From Mastacembelus armatus (lineage: Eukaryota > Chordata > Actinopteri > Synbranchiformes > Mastacembelidae), in assembly GCF_900324485.2 (NCBI RefSeq), contig NC_046646.1, positions 24,480,251 through 24,544,250 of the forward strand: a stretch of 64,000 nt of DNA. Direction: 5' to 3'. The translations under genes and the position numbers were made by a program. The first letter of the stretch is position 1; every line of letters starts with the position of its first letter. Positions 47,537-57,341 of this stretch are shown in pieces. The notes below the pieces were generated by a model. That model was not told the DNA's origin, searched no databases, and worked only from the letters and a program-made list of their open reading frames with translations.

Positions 47537-48589
47537 ATGTCAGAGCAAATGAGAATCATGAGGTCGAAGGAACTGCCCAAGGAGCTCAGAGACAGAATTG
47601 TGGCAAGGCACAGATCTGGCCAAGGTTACAAAAGAATTTCTGCAGCACTCAAGGTTCCTAAGAGCACAGTGGCCTCCATAATCCTCAAATGGAAAAAGTT
47701 TGGGACGACCAGAACTCTTCCTAGACCTGGCCGTCCAGCCAAACTGAGCAATCGTGGGAGAAGAGCCTTGGTGAGAGAGGTAAAGAAGAACCCAAAGATC
47801 ACTGTGGCTGAGCTCCAGAGATGCAGTAGGGAGATGGGAGAAAGTTCCACAAAGTCAACTATCACTGCAGCCCTCCACCAGTCGGGGTTTTATGGCAGAG
47901 TGGCCCGACGGAAGCCTCTCCTCAGTGCAAGACATATGAAAGCCTGCATAGAGTTTGCCAAAAAACATATGAAGGACTCCCAGACTATGAGAAATAAGAT
48001 TCTCTGGTCTGATGAGACCAAGATTGAACTTTTTGGCATTAATTCTAAGCGGTATGTGTGGAGAAAACCAGGCACTGCTCATCACCTGTCCAATACAATC
48101 CCTACAGTGAAACATGGTGGTGGGAGCATCATGTTGTGGGGGTGTTTTTCAGCTGCAGGGACAGGACGACTGGTTGCAATTGAAGGAAAGATGAATGCGG
48201 CCAAGTACAGAGATATCCTGGAAGAAAACCTCTTCCAGAGTGCTCAGGACCTCAGACTGGGCCGAAGGTTCACCTTTCAACAGGACAACGACCCTAAGCA
48301 CACAGCTAAAATAACAAAGGAGTGGCTTCGGAACAACTCTGTGACCGTTCTTGACTGGCCCAGCCAGAGCCCTGACCTAAACCCAATTGAGCATCTCTGG
48401 AGAGACCTGAAAATGGCTGTCCACCAACGTTCACCATCCAACCTGACAGAAATGGAGAGGATCTGCAAGGAAGAATGGCAGAGGATCCCCAAATCCAGGT
48501 GTGAAAAACTTGTTGCATCATTCCCAAGAAGACTCATGGCTGTACTAGCTCAAAAGGTGCTTCTACTCAATACTGAGCACAGGGTCTGA
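47537..48589 (+). CDS. Tc1-family transposase, 350 residues, open frame
   Basis: Catalyses cut-and-paste excision and insertion at TA. Residues 10-60 form the first helix-turn-helix (KELPKELRDRIVARHRSG, then VPKSTVASIILKW). GRPAK (65-69) is the AT-hook-like linker, and a second DNA-binding helix region extends to about 125. The catalytic domain has WSDE (D159), QQDNDPKH (D250) and NPIEHLW (E285); D250 to E285 gives DD34E. The glycine-rich box KHGGGSIMLWGCFS lies at 192-205. Length matches the family norm of about 340-350. The stop lies within the right inverted repeat. A shorter start at Met5 is possible. Whether it is active cannot be told from sequence, but no break is visible. Confidence 0.93.
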   Translation: MSEQMRIMRSKELPKELRDRIVARHRSGQGYKRISAALKVPKSTVASIILKWKKFGTTRTLPRPGRPAKLSNRGRRALVREVKKNPKITVAELQRCSREMGESSTKSTITAALHQSGFYGRVARRKPLLSARHMKACIEFAKKHMKDSQTMRNKILWSDETKIELFGINSKRYVWRKPGTAHHLSNTIPTVKHGGGSIMLWGCFSAAGTGRLVAIEGKMNAAKYRDILEENLFQSAQDLRLGRRFTFQQDNDPKHTAKITKEWLRNNSVTVLDWPSQSPDLNPIEHLWRDLKMAVHQRSPSNLTEMERICKEEWQRIPKSRCEKLVASFPRRLMAVLAQKVLLLNTEHRV

Positions 48590-48793
48590 ATACTTATGAC
48601 CATGTGATATTTCAGTTTTTCTTTTTTAATAAATTTGCAAAAATTTCTACATTTCTGGTTTTTTTCTGTCAAGATGGGGTGCTGAGTGTACATTAATGAG
48701 AAATAAAATGAACTTTTTTGATTTTGGCAAATGGCTGCAATGACACAAAGAGTGAAAAATTTAAAGGGGTCTGAATACTTTCCGTACCCACTG
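48581..48793 (-). repeat. Tc1 right inverted repeat
   Basis: Reverse complement of 47161-47372 with a few mismatches. It ends CCGTACCCACTG and is followed by the TA duplication. Confidence 0.93.
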
Positions 48794-49056
48794 TAAGTAG
48801 CCTAGTACTTTTATCAACATCTGCATGTAATCAATACCTGACTGTCAAATCAAATGAATTCAGTACAATTCAAAAACTTTCTGACCATATTTATTGTCAT
48901 GTAACATACAACTGAACATATATGTATGGCTGTAGACATGTATAATGTTCTCTCATTAACTAAGTTCTCTCTCTTTCTCCGTCTCACTTTACAGTTTCTC
49001 TCCCTTTGTTTTCTACATGTATCGCTCTCTTTCTTTTTCTTTGTAGTCTTTTCATG

Positions 49057-49814
49057 CAGTGTTGCCAACTCGTCAGTAAGGAAAGTAGCTATTGGCTGTC
49101 CTAAAAGTCGCTAGAAGTCGCTGAATGACGTCATTGCGTAATTTGCATAATGCCCATGGCACATGCTGTAATTGTGATGGACGCTTTTGCCAACTTCAGA
49201 AATGGAAAGTAAGAGACAATTGTGATTCTTTATAAGAAATAAGGGACAGAATAAGGGACACTCAAAATATTTGTACTGTGCCATATAATGTAGCATGACG
49301 GCCTGCAGTTAATAAGTTCTCAGAAATAAATAATTTGCCTTGCTGTAAATGACTGAGGCTGTTTGAGTCAAATGCAGTGATTCATTTTAGACAAAGAACA
49401 TTTTACTTTTTATTTTATTTTATTTTTTTATTACGCCATGCATCAGTACTGATCACGCACATACATGATCGCACGCGCGATTCATTTGCAGTCGGGACGC
49501 GGAGGCGTGAACACTTCCTGCTGTGACTGCAGCTTGGAGGGAGGGACTGCTGTGAGAGGACTGGGCCGCCTGTGAAGGCTTTGGGACGGGGCAGCGGCCC
49601 GCGGCTGCAGCTGATTTTCCGTCTTACTGCAGCAAATTAATTGAGAAGTGTAAGAATGGTGCAGTACAGACACATCAGAGTCTCCAAAAGTCTCCACTAA
49701 CACCAGAAAAAGTCGCCAGATTTGTCGCTAGTCGCTTTTAAAAAAAAAAGTGTCGCTAGAGGGGTCCGAATACTCGCTAAATATAGCGATAAAGTCGCTA
49801 AGTTGGCAACACTG
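49057..49814. mobile_element. hAT-type MITE with perfect 8-bp duplication
   Basis: Ends CAGTGTTGCCAACT and AGTTGGCAACACTG are perfect 14-bp inverted repeats. TTTTCATG flanks both sides (49049-49056, 49815-49822). The 758 bp contain repeated GTCGCTA words near the ends (subterminal repeats) and no transposase. It inserted into the 47056-50107 element. Confidence 0.92.
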
Positions 49815-50231
49815 TTTTCATGTCTAACTTGCCTCTAGCGCTGTTTACACTGTAGAGTCGTAATGTTTACCGCCGAGGATGCACAGACTTGATTGGCTGA
49901 GTGATATCACGTGGGATGGCTCAACTCGCATGCAATTGGTCTGTGCGTTTCCACTACTGTAAAGTCTAAAAAAGCTGCTCCGGTGGAAATAGAAGCGCCC
50001 CGTTAGGTTTTAAATCACAATCTTCTGTTTTGGCTGTACGTCCGGGTCCGTATGGGGCGGCTTCTGGGTCCGCACCCGGACCGCGGTCCGCCTGTTAGTG
50101 ACCTCTGCTATAGGCGGTATAGCAGGCTAACCTGGCCATCCAGACCCAGTCCTTTCTTAGGGAAAGAATGTGAGTCTGGACCCGTACCATAGAGAGTCTT
50201 TTTCTCTCGCCTCAAAGGAGCCAGGCCAATC

Positions 50232-50425
50232 ACTGCCGTTTATCTGCAATTATCTATACCTGCATATTCTTAACCAGGGTAAAGGGGATCTGCTGGAGCC
50301 TATCCCAGCTCCATCCATCCATCCATCCATCCATCTTCTATACCCGCTTTTCCTGGTTCAGGGTCACGGGGATCTGCTGGAGCCTATCCCAGCTCCCTTT
50401 GGGTGAAAGGCAGGGGTTTCCAGGT
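50232..50425 (+). repeat. Interspersed teleost repeat with (CCAT)n
   Basis: Two tandem pieces of GGAGCCTATCCCAGCTCC text separated by (ATCC)n at 50311-50336. Same family as the copies in OR introns. Confidence 0.75.
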
Positions 50426-50439
50426 AAGAGAATTCACTT

Positions 50440-51060
50440 CCTGTTGCAAGTGTGTTGTGTGCTGTATAGTTCGTGTAGGGATTAGCAACAGACTAGCTTT
50501 AGTCTAACACACCTAAAAACTAATTTAACTCTCTGAACAATTCAATAACCGCTACACATTCCTGTAATAGTCAAGTGCCTTTCTATTGTGTCTGGCATTT
50601 ATTGCTATTTCTATACTTAGCGCTCGTTAGCCTACCAGTTAGCTTAGCTGGCTAGTAAAATGGCTTCTCCCTCTCCTTCTCTCTCTTTCCTGCTCGGTGT
50701 GCCACATGTTTAGTTATTCCCCTGCCTCCTTTAGCGATAGTGATACCTGTAATAAGTGTAAGGTTCTGGTAGCTTTGGAGGCGAGGATCACTGATTTGGA
50801 AGCTCCGCACCTTTGAACCAAAGCCAGCTAGCCTAGCCCCATTAGCAGGTGTGGAGCCACCAAGCTCAGGGTCTGTAAGCGGTCCAAGGTCAGGTCCAGA
50901 GCAGCCCAGAGAATTAGCCTGGGTGACGGTCCGACAGAAACATACTCCTAAGCAGCGCCTAACACAGAAAAACAGAACAGTCCAATGTGGACTATTAAAT
51001 ATTAGGTCTATTTTATCTAAATCTCTGTTAGTAAATGATTTGATAACTGATCACTAAATT
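50440..51060 (+). mobile_element. L2-type LINE 5' end fragment
   Basis: Reads an ORF1-like start (MFSYSPASFSDSDTCNKCKV near 50708) and, after rearrangement, [20 protein letters not shown] (ending 51054), the first block of an L2 endonuclease. The element stops there; the rest of ORF2 is missing. 50440-50700 would be its 5'UTR. Confidence 0.6.
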
Positions 51061-51639
51061 GACTTACTCTGTCTCACTGTCTGTCTTCCTTTGAGGCAAC
51101 AGTGCAAATAACCTGCCAATGTGCTGCCAAAATACATTATATATATCTCAAATGTGATGTTAAAACAGCTGGTCATAGGTGGCGTGAAGGGACCACCATT
51201 TGAGAGGTCTCCAGCTAAACATAACGTACAGCAGAGGATGAGTCTTCACCAAGTCAAAGCATAATGTCCAGAGCAAAGACTAGAAAATATAACGAGGCAC
51301 ATACCTCCCTGAGCCTAACCAGTATAGTGGTGGGAGATAGACCACAGTGTGTTTTGTGTCTGAACATATTAAGATCAGTGCCTGACACCTGAAAAGTTAA
51401 AGTTCCATTGACTTATTTTGTTTCATTACAGATGTTATGAATGAATTACAGTGTTTAAATGAAATCCCAGCAGAGAAAATTTGAGAACCACAGCTCTAGG
51501 CAATGACCCTGAAGTCTAAAGGCTGAAACAGGACTGAAGCTGTGAGGACCAAACCAAATGTCCCCACAATGATGGAGTAAATTAATACTTGTCCACACAC
51601 TAATAGAGAGATATGCCCCCCAACACCACACACACACAT

Positions 51640-51738
51640 ACACACAAGTAATTAAAGTTAATGACTCTTTCATGAGAAGATGCAACATTTAATGATGCCG
51701 TTTGTTGCCACTGCAACAGAGACAATTATGTTTCTTTT
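51640..51738 (+). repeat. Partial OR 5'-module sequence left of the LINE
   Basis: About 95 bp, from the (CA)n/GTAATTAAAG through GTTGCCACTGCAAC to ATTATGTTTCT, match 53797-53899, the start of the OR-H module. The two copies bracket the LINE at 51740-53790 and differ at roughly one base in ten. Confidence 0.7.
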
Positions 51739-51739
51739 G

Positions 51740-53790
51740 TCTAACGGTGTAACTCGGTTGCTTAATCATAAATGTGAATCTCTCTGTCATTCCAGTGTCC
51801 CAGAAACACATCTCCCCAGCCTGACATACTGCATTTGAATGTCAAATAGTCCATAATCCATACCGTCAGGGAGGGGGCCACCCCCATGCATAGAAGCTTG
51901 TCTCTCAGTATGGGAGGCCGTATAGTATTGAAAACCCTGGAGAAATCGAAGAACATAATCCTCACATATGAACCAGGGACATCCAGATAGGCATATGCCC
52001 GGTGCAGCATGTAAAGTACCGCATCTTCCACTCCCATGTGTTTCTGATAAGCAAACTGAAGGGGAACAGCTAGTTGTCCTGCACAGTCCTTCAGAAGCCT
52101 TGGACATACTCCTTCTGGTCCAGCTGCCTTCACTGGCCGAACTCTCCTGAGCTCAGCTCCAACCTCTTTTGTTGTTAGAGATATAAGCAGCTGTTCAGAT
52201 TGTAACAGAGGGATGGTGGAGGAAGAGGGCACAGCCATACAGGTGGAGATGGAGGTAGCAGTCATAGATGATGAGGTATAGTAAGGACCTGCAGAGGTGG
52301 GGTGGAGGGAGCATCTGCCCAGTTGGAGAGGGAGGGAGCAGCCGCAGAGGTGGAGGAGACAGCTCAATATGTGGAGAGGGCAGCCTCAGAGTTAATGGTG
52401 GAGAGGGCAACCTTAGACATGGAGGTACAGGAAGCAGCAGCAGAGATGAAGGTGGAGGTGGAGGAAGCAGACATAGACAGTAAGGTGTAGTGAGGGTCTT
52501 CAGAGCTGGAGAGAGCAACCACTGACGTGGTGGTGGAGGGAGTAGCTGTAGAGATGGACGTGGAAGTAGCCACATTGTCAAACCTGATGTAAAACTGGTT
52601 GAAGGTACTGGCTCTACCCACATCACCATCCAAAGACTGAGAGTTGTTCAGTTTGCAGCCAGTGATGGCTCTTACCCCTCTCCACACTTCCCTGGTATTA
52701 TTGTTCTCCAGCTGTTTTTCCAACTTTTTCTTGTACTCCACCTTAGCTCGCCTCAGTGTCTTTTTGAGATCCCGATGTACACTCCTCAGTGTCTCCTTAT
52801 CTCTGTCCAGGAAAGCCCTCTGCTTCTGCTTCAGGAGGTCTTTAATGTCACTGGTGATCCATGGTTTATTGTTAGGATAGCACCGTACTGTACTAACTGG
52901 GAGTACTGTGTCTCTACAAAAATTAATGTAGTCAGTGATAATGTTGACTTTCCTGTCCAAGTCATTGTCCATTTCCTGCTCCTCCAGCAGTACATCTGTT
53001 TGTGCACTCAAACAGTCAATGAATCCCTTGCCTCTACTGACCATTTCCTGAAAGACCTGGCGGTAACAGGAAGCTTCTGCACACAAGGTCTATATGTAGG
53101 CTGAAGATATGTAAAGTGATCAGATCTACCCACTGGTGGAAGAGGTACAGCCCTGTAGGCTTCTATGACGTTAGCATAGAACAGACCTAATGTCCTTTCT
53201 CCACGTGTTGGACAGTCCACATACTGTACAAAGTCAGTCAGGCAGGAGGACAGAGAGACATGATCGAAATCCCCTGTAATTGCAATGAATGCATCAGGGT
53301 GCTGGGTCTGTATAGTACAGCCTTCGGGTGGAACAACAATGGTGACTATGTATGTAAACTGCCTTGGCACATAGTATGGGCGGAAACAACACTGAGACCA
53401 GTTCACAGCAGACCTTCTCTTTCACAGTCACATTTCGGGGGTTAACCCATTTCTGATTGAAAAATAGGATAACTCCCCCACCTTTCACCCTTACGCTCGT
53501 CTTTGGGCCTCTGTCCGCTCGTTGATACTGACATATATGGAAACAATGTTCAGGAATAGAAGTTCAGCCAGTACTACTAAAGGAGGGTATATAAATTAAC
53601 TAAACAAAGTTATACTATAAAGAACTCTCAAACTACAACAACACGAAGACACCTGAGTAAACATAATAAAATTATATATGTCAAACAGGCAGACAAGGCA
53701 AAAAGATCTAATCAGAAATCTGCTAATAATTGATATAAAACATATTACTGCTGGCTGTTCACATTAATGACAAGCATGAACTTGAACTGT
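51740..53790 (-). mobile_element. Jockey/CR1-like LINE, 5'-truncated and broken
   Basis: Minus strand. The endonuclease part has KGGGVILFFNQKW, ITGDFDHVSLS, CPTRGERTLGLFY and a GRSDH end (53000-53490). The linker is 52364-53086. An RT piece has RPVKAAGPEGVCPRLLKDC and FFDFSRVFNTIRP, ending WIMDYLTF (51830-52200). The RT core containing YxDD is missing. Frameshifts separate the parts. Exact family not assigned. Confidence 0.75.
52200..52560. repeat. GGAGGTGGAG-rich low-complexity tract in the LINE
   Basis: Imperfect repeats of purine-rich words such as GGTGGAGGAAGCAG replace the segment between the LINE linker and RT. The open frames here (rich in S, P, T or G, E) are by-products of the repeat. 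Confidence 0.7.
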
Positions 53791-53862
53791 AACTACACAC
53801 ACATGTAATTAAAGTTAATTAATGACTCTTTAATGAGAAGAAGCAACATTTAATGTTGCTGT

Positions 53863-54163
53863 TTGTTACCACGGCAACAGAGACAATTATGTTTCTGTGT
53901 TTTCTTTCCCGATGCTTGTTTATAGCCACACAGGCAACTAAAATGATGTCCCTTTGGTATTATTTTGCTGTCCTGTGTACAATGTACATGTTTGAAGCAA
54001 AGGATCTGATGTCATGAACGTTTCCTGGCCTCATTATAATCTCCATTAGAATCAGACAAAGGTCAGTTGGCTTTCAGAAGCCAAAACGTGGCCCTGAGAT
54101 GAAATTCTGCCTTTATGGGACTAAACCTGACTGAGCAGTGCGGAGTCTGATCCACATATTCAG
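53863..54163 (+). promoter_or_regulatory. OR-H 5' module
   Basis: Shared block. The X-box is GTTACCACGGCAAC (53865-53878), still within the RFX consensus GTNRCC...RGYAAC. The 5'UTR donor is at 54163/54164, with 1099 bp to the ATG because of the 228-bp segment. Confidence 0.55.
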
Positions 54164-54948
54164 GTAAGATGATGCTTTTCAAAGATTGTGGATATGATGG
54201 TCAGGTATTTGCACTTTTCAAAAGAAGCTGTGCTTTGTTTTGTGCAGGGGCTGAGATGTTTAAAGCCAAATGACTTTTGATTCTCTTTGTATGTTGAGCT
54301 TTCAAACTGAGCTTGTGCACAGATGAAGTTAGTCTGCACTTGTTGTCTGTTGACAGCAAATCTGTGTCCATCCAGCCATCTATCCATCTGTCTGTGTGCT
54401 GAGGAGAAATGGAGCTTTTGCCGCCTCATGTTTCACCTGAAAGCCCCAGAGGTCTGTGAGTGTTTCTGTGCTTTTCATCCTGTGTTGCTGATTGGGAGGT
54501 GAACTGTTTTAATCAGGTTTTCCAAAGGCGATGTATAGTCATGTTACAGAGACACAACTCATGACAAAAGGCTTGATTTTTTTATGCCTTGAAAATGATG
54601 TGCTCTAACTGGTTTTCTGGGCAGTTTTGTCCCAACAGCAGTGATTGTTTCCCAGTAATTGATGGCAGTGAAACATTATTCTCCAAATACCTGACACCAT
54701 TTACTAATGTCTGTGTTTCTCTCAGTGCTGAGCTGTTTTTCACTGTTTAATTTACCTACAGGTTTGACAGTGACTGCTCTTCTCTGACACTGTTGTAGCT
54801 GTGCACTACATTCATGTGTTGTCTGTGTCTCTAATGAGGTACGTTACTGATTTGGGCTGAATTTAAAACAAAGTGGATTTTCTCTGCTCATATCCAGGCT
54901 GCTGTTTGACTAGTAAGGTCATTAATGAGGGAATGATCCATGCAGCTG

Positions 54949-55176
54949 GGACATTTGCAATATTTTCTGTCCTTAAACTTATTAATTAACCAACTAATAC
55001 TTTCAACTCTTTTGTTGGAAAATTACACATATTCACTGCCTGGATTCTTTTGGATTTTATTTTATGTTTTGTCACGTTCGTCATCAGGACATTCATACAT
55101 AGATTGTGATGACTGAAACATGAGCATGTTGAGGTAAAAGTCCATGTGATCCAGTGTGAAATGTACCATGCAGCTA
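54949..55176. other. 228-bp segment in the OR-H 5' intron
   Basis: Same segment as in OR-E and OR-G, between CCATGCAGCT direct repeats. Confidence 0.8.
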
Positions 55177-55261
55177 CTGAACATGGACCATAACCCTTAT
55201 ATGGACTATAACCCCTGAAGTGCTCTCAGTCCTCTGATGTCCTGACTTGGACTCAACCCTG

Positions 55262-57341
55262 ATGCCTCTCTACTATTTTTCTCCAGATTCATACCTGCCT
55301 TTGTCGAGCAGTCACAGATCCAGCTCTGTTAACGGCACCAGGGAGCCTGATGGCGTCACCTTCTTCATCCTCCAGGGCCTCTCCAGCCTCGGTGAGAAAC
55401 AGATGATCTTGTTTGTCATCCTGCTGCTGGGTTACATCGTCATCCTGGGAGGAAACAGCATGATCATCTTTGTGGTACAAAACCAACTGTCTGTGTATTT
55501 CTTCAGTCTTGGCTCAGTCTGACTTATATTGAATTCTTAGTGCTGTAACCATCGCCATTTGTTCTCATGCAGACACTGACTGACCCAAAGCTCGACTCTC
55601 CAATGTATTTCTTCCTTGCCAACCTTGCCTTTGTGGAAATGGTCTACACCACCACCACAGTCCCCACAATGTTGTCTGGCTTCCTGTCAGAAGTATCAAC
55701 CATTTCTGTCCCAGGCTGCTTCCTCCAGATGCATTTCTTTATGCAGCTTGGCGTCACCGGCCTCGCCATCCTGAGTGTCATGGCGTACGACCGCTATGTG
55801 GCCATCTGCAACCCTCTGCACTACATCTCCATTATGACTCGGCCTGTTCAGCTGCTTCTCATCACAGGAGCCTGGACATTCAGCGCTGTCTGCACACTGC
55901 CAGCCACCATCATTGTCATTAATAAACCTTATTGTGGCCCAAACGTGGTGGCACATGGCTGGTGTGACCTGTTTCCTGTAAGACAACTGGCATGTGCTGA
56001 CATCACACTGGATAGTATTATCTTTGTTTGCTTAGGCCTGGTGTCTCTACTGACCACAGGAGGCCTCATCCTCACGTCCTATGTCCTGATTGGTGTTTCA
56101 CTATCAAGGATGGCTGTCACTCAGAGGCTGAAGGCCTTCAGGACATGTAGTGCCCACCTGACTGTGGTGACCATCACTTACAGCTCAGCCTCCTTTGTGT
56201 ACATTTCCCACAGAGTAGGAAACTTTTCAGCAGAGGTAAGACACAAATATTCTTTTAGGAGACTCGATCCTTTAAAGGTGCGATGTGTAAAACTTGAAAT
56301 ATTCAGTGGCATCTAATGGGGAGATTTTAGCTTGCAGCTAAATGTCTAGCTACTGTATAAACATGGCAGTGTAACATGGCTGCCTCTGTGGAAGGAGACC
56401 TGCTCCCATGTGGATTTAAAAGGCTCATTCTAAAATTATACATCCATCCATCACCTGTACCCCCTTAGTCCTAACCAGGGTCCCAGGGATCTGCTGGAGC
56501 CTATCCCAGCTCTCTTTGGGTGAAAGGCAGGGGTACACCCTGGACAGGTCACCAGTCCATCACAGGGCTCATTCTAAGATTAGGAAAATGCAAAGTTTGG
56601 TATTTTCAGGTGATTACAAAGTGATGATAAACACTATATTGCATTTGTTCAAACAGATGGCTCTAAATATTCCACACTGTCTGACTCTACACAGTTTTTC
56701 ATTTGGGCCTTGATCGGTGCTGAAATGTTGAACAACATTCCTCTAATTTGGTGTTAGATTTATTTGGAGAGCATGACAGTGACTCAGAGCCTGCCTCAAT
56801 CCCAAATCATGAGAGCTGAAGATGTCGACTTACAATGAAATAAATGTCAGCAATGCAAAAACTGCCAGTGGCCGATGCCTCAAAGACATCATAAGGTGTT
56901 AGCATAGCGTGTTAGCATAATGGAATAATTGGACAGACATTGATGAAGGCCACTGCCATGGTGTGATGATGATCATTATGAGCAGCAAACTGAGTTGAAT
57001 CTTTAGTGTGAACTACCTTGACAACAAGGCTCCAATAAAGGGCAATGAACAAAATCCAACATGCTGAGATTTTTTAAAGCCTTGGACGACAGACTGATGG
57101 ACCTTGTGAGAAAATGTCATGAAACTTCAGTCAACCTTGTGTGATTAATAAAGTTTTTGTTTTTTCATTTTTTGAGGTTCATGTCATTGTGGCGGCGCTG
57201 TACGCTGTTCTGAGTCCGTTCATGAACCCACTGATCTACAGTCTTAGCAACAAGGAGCTGCAAGAGTCCATGGGGAGGACTGTGAGCAGGTTCAGATCTG
57301 CTGCTGTTTCAGCCATAAAGGACGTCAACAAAGTGTCCTGA
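55262..57341 (+). CDS. OR-H, odorant receptor, three exons
   Basis: Exons 55262-55474, 55573-56235 and 57177-57341, with introns of 98 and 941 bp; 346 residues. Exon 1 has MILFVILL as in OR-G, but exon 2 is subfamily 2: TM3 LGVTGLAI, loop 2 IIVINKPYCGPNVVAHGWC followed by DLFPVRQLA, TM5 CADITLDSIIFVCLGLVSLL. NPLHYISIMT replaces NPLHYTSIMT. Exon 3 is AVLSPFMNPLIYSLSNKEL as in OR-D. Intron 2 starts GTAAGACAC, ends in GAG and holds a GGAGCCTATCCCAGC-type repeat (56440-56575). Last OR in the window. Confidence 0.9.

Larger units (their letters stand above)
47161..48793 (+). mobile_element. Complete Tc1/mariner transposon, IR/DR type
   Basis: 1633 bp flanked by TA on both sides (47159-47160 and 48794-48795). 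The terminal inverted repeats are about 212 bp (47161-47372, 48581-48793), start CAGTGGGTACGG and differ at only a few bases. Each holds two direct repeats containing AGTATTCAGACCC, at the outer tip and the inner edge, the arrangement of Sleeping Beauty-like elements. It encloses one open transposase gene. Confidence 0.95.
47056..50107. mobile_element. hAT-like non-autonomous element carrying two insertions
   Basis: Begins CAGGGGTATTCAACT and ends GTTAGTGACCTCTG. The flanking 8-bp duplications are CTATAAGC (47048-47055) and CTATAGGC (50108-50115), with one mismatch. Its own sequence is only about 0.65 kb; the rest is a Tc1 (47161-48793) and another hAT-type element (49057-49814). No transposase of its own. 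Confidence 0.65.
46645..51493. mobile_element. Outer hAT-like element (tentative)
   Basis: Left end CAGTGGTTTCCAAACTGGGG and right end TTTGAGAACCACAG are of the type seen at hAT/Charlie termini. The flanking 8-mers TTCTAGCC (46637-46644) and CTCTAGGC (51494-51501) agree at six of eight positions. If right, all transposons between lie inside it. It has no transposase, and the end assignment is moderate at best. Confidence 0.4.

Noticed and set aside
52268-52490. Gly/Glu-rich open frames at the LINE low-complexity tract
   Set aside because: By-products of GGAGGTGGAG repeats in several frames.
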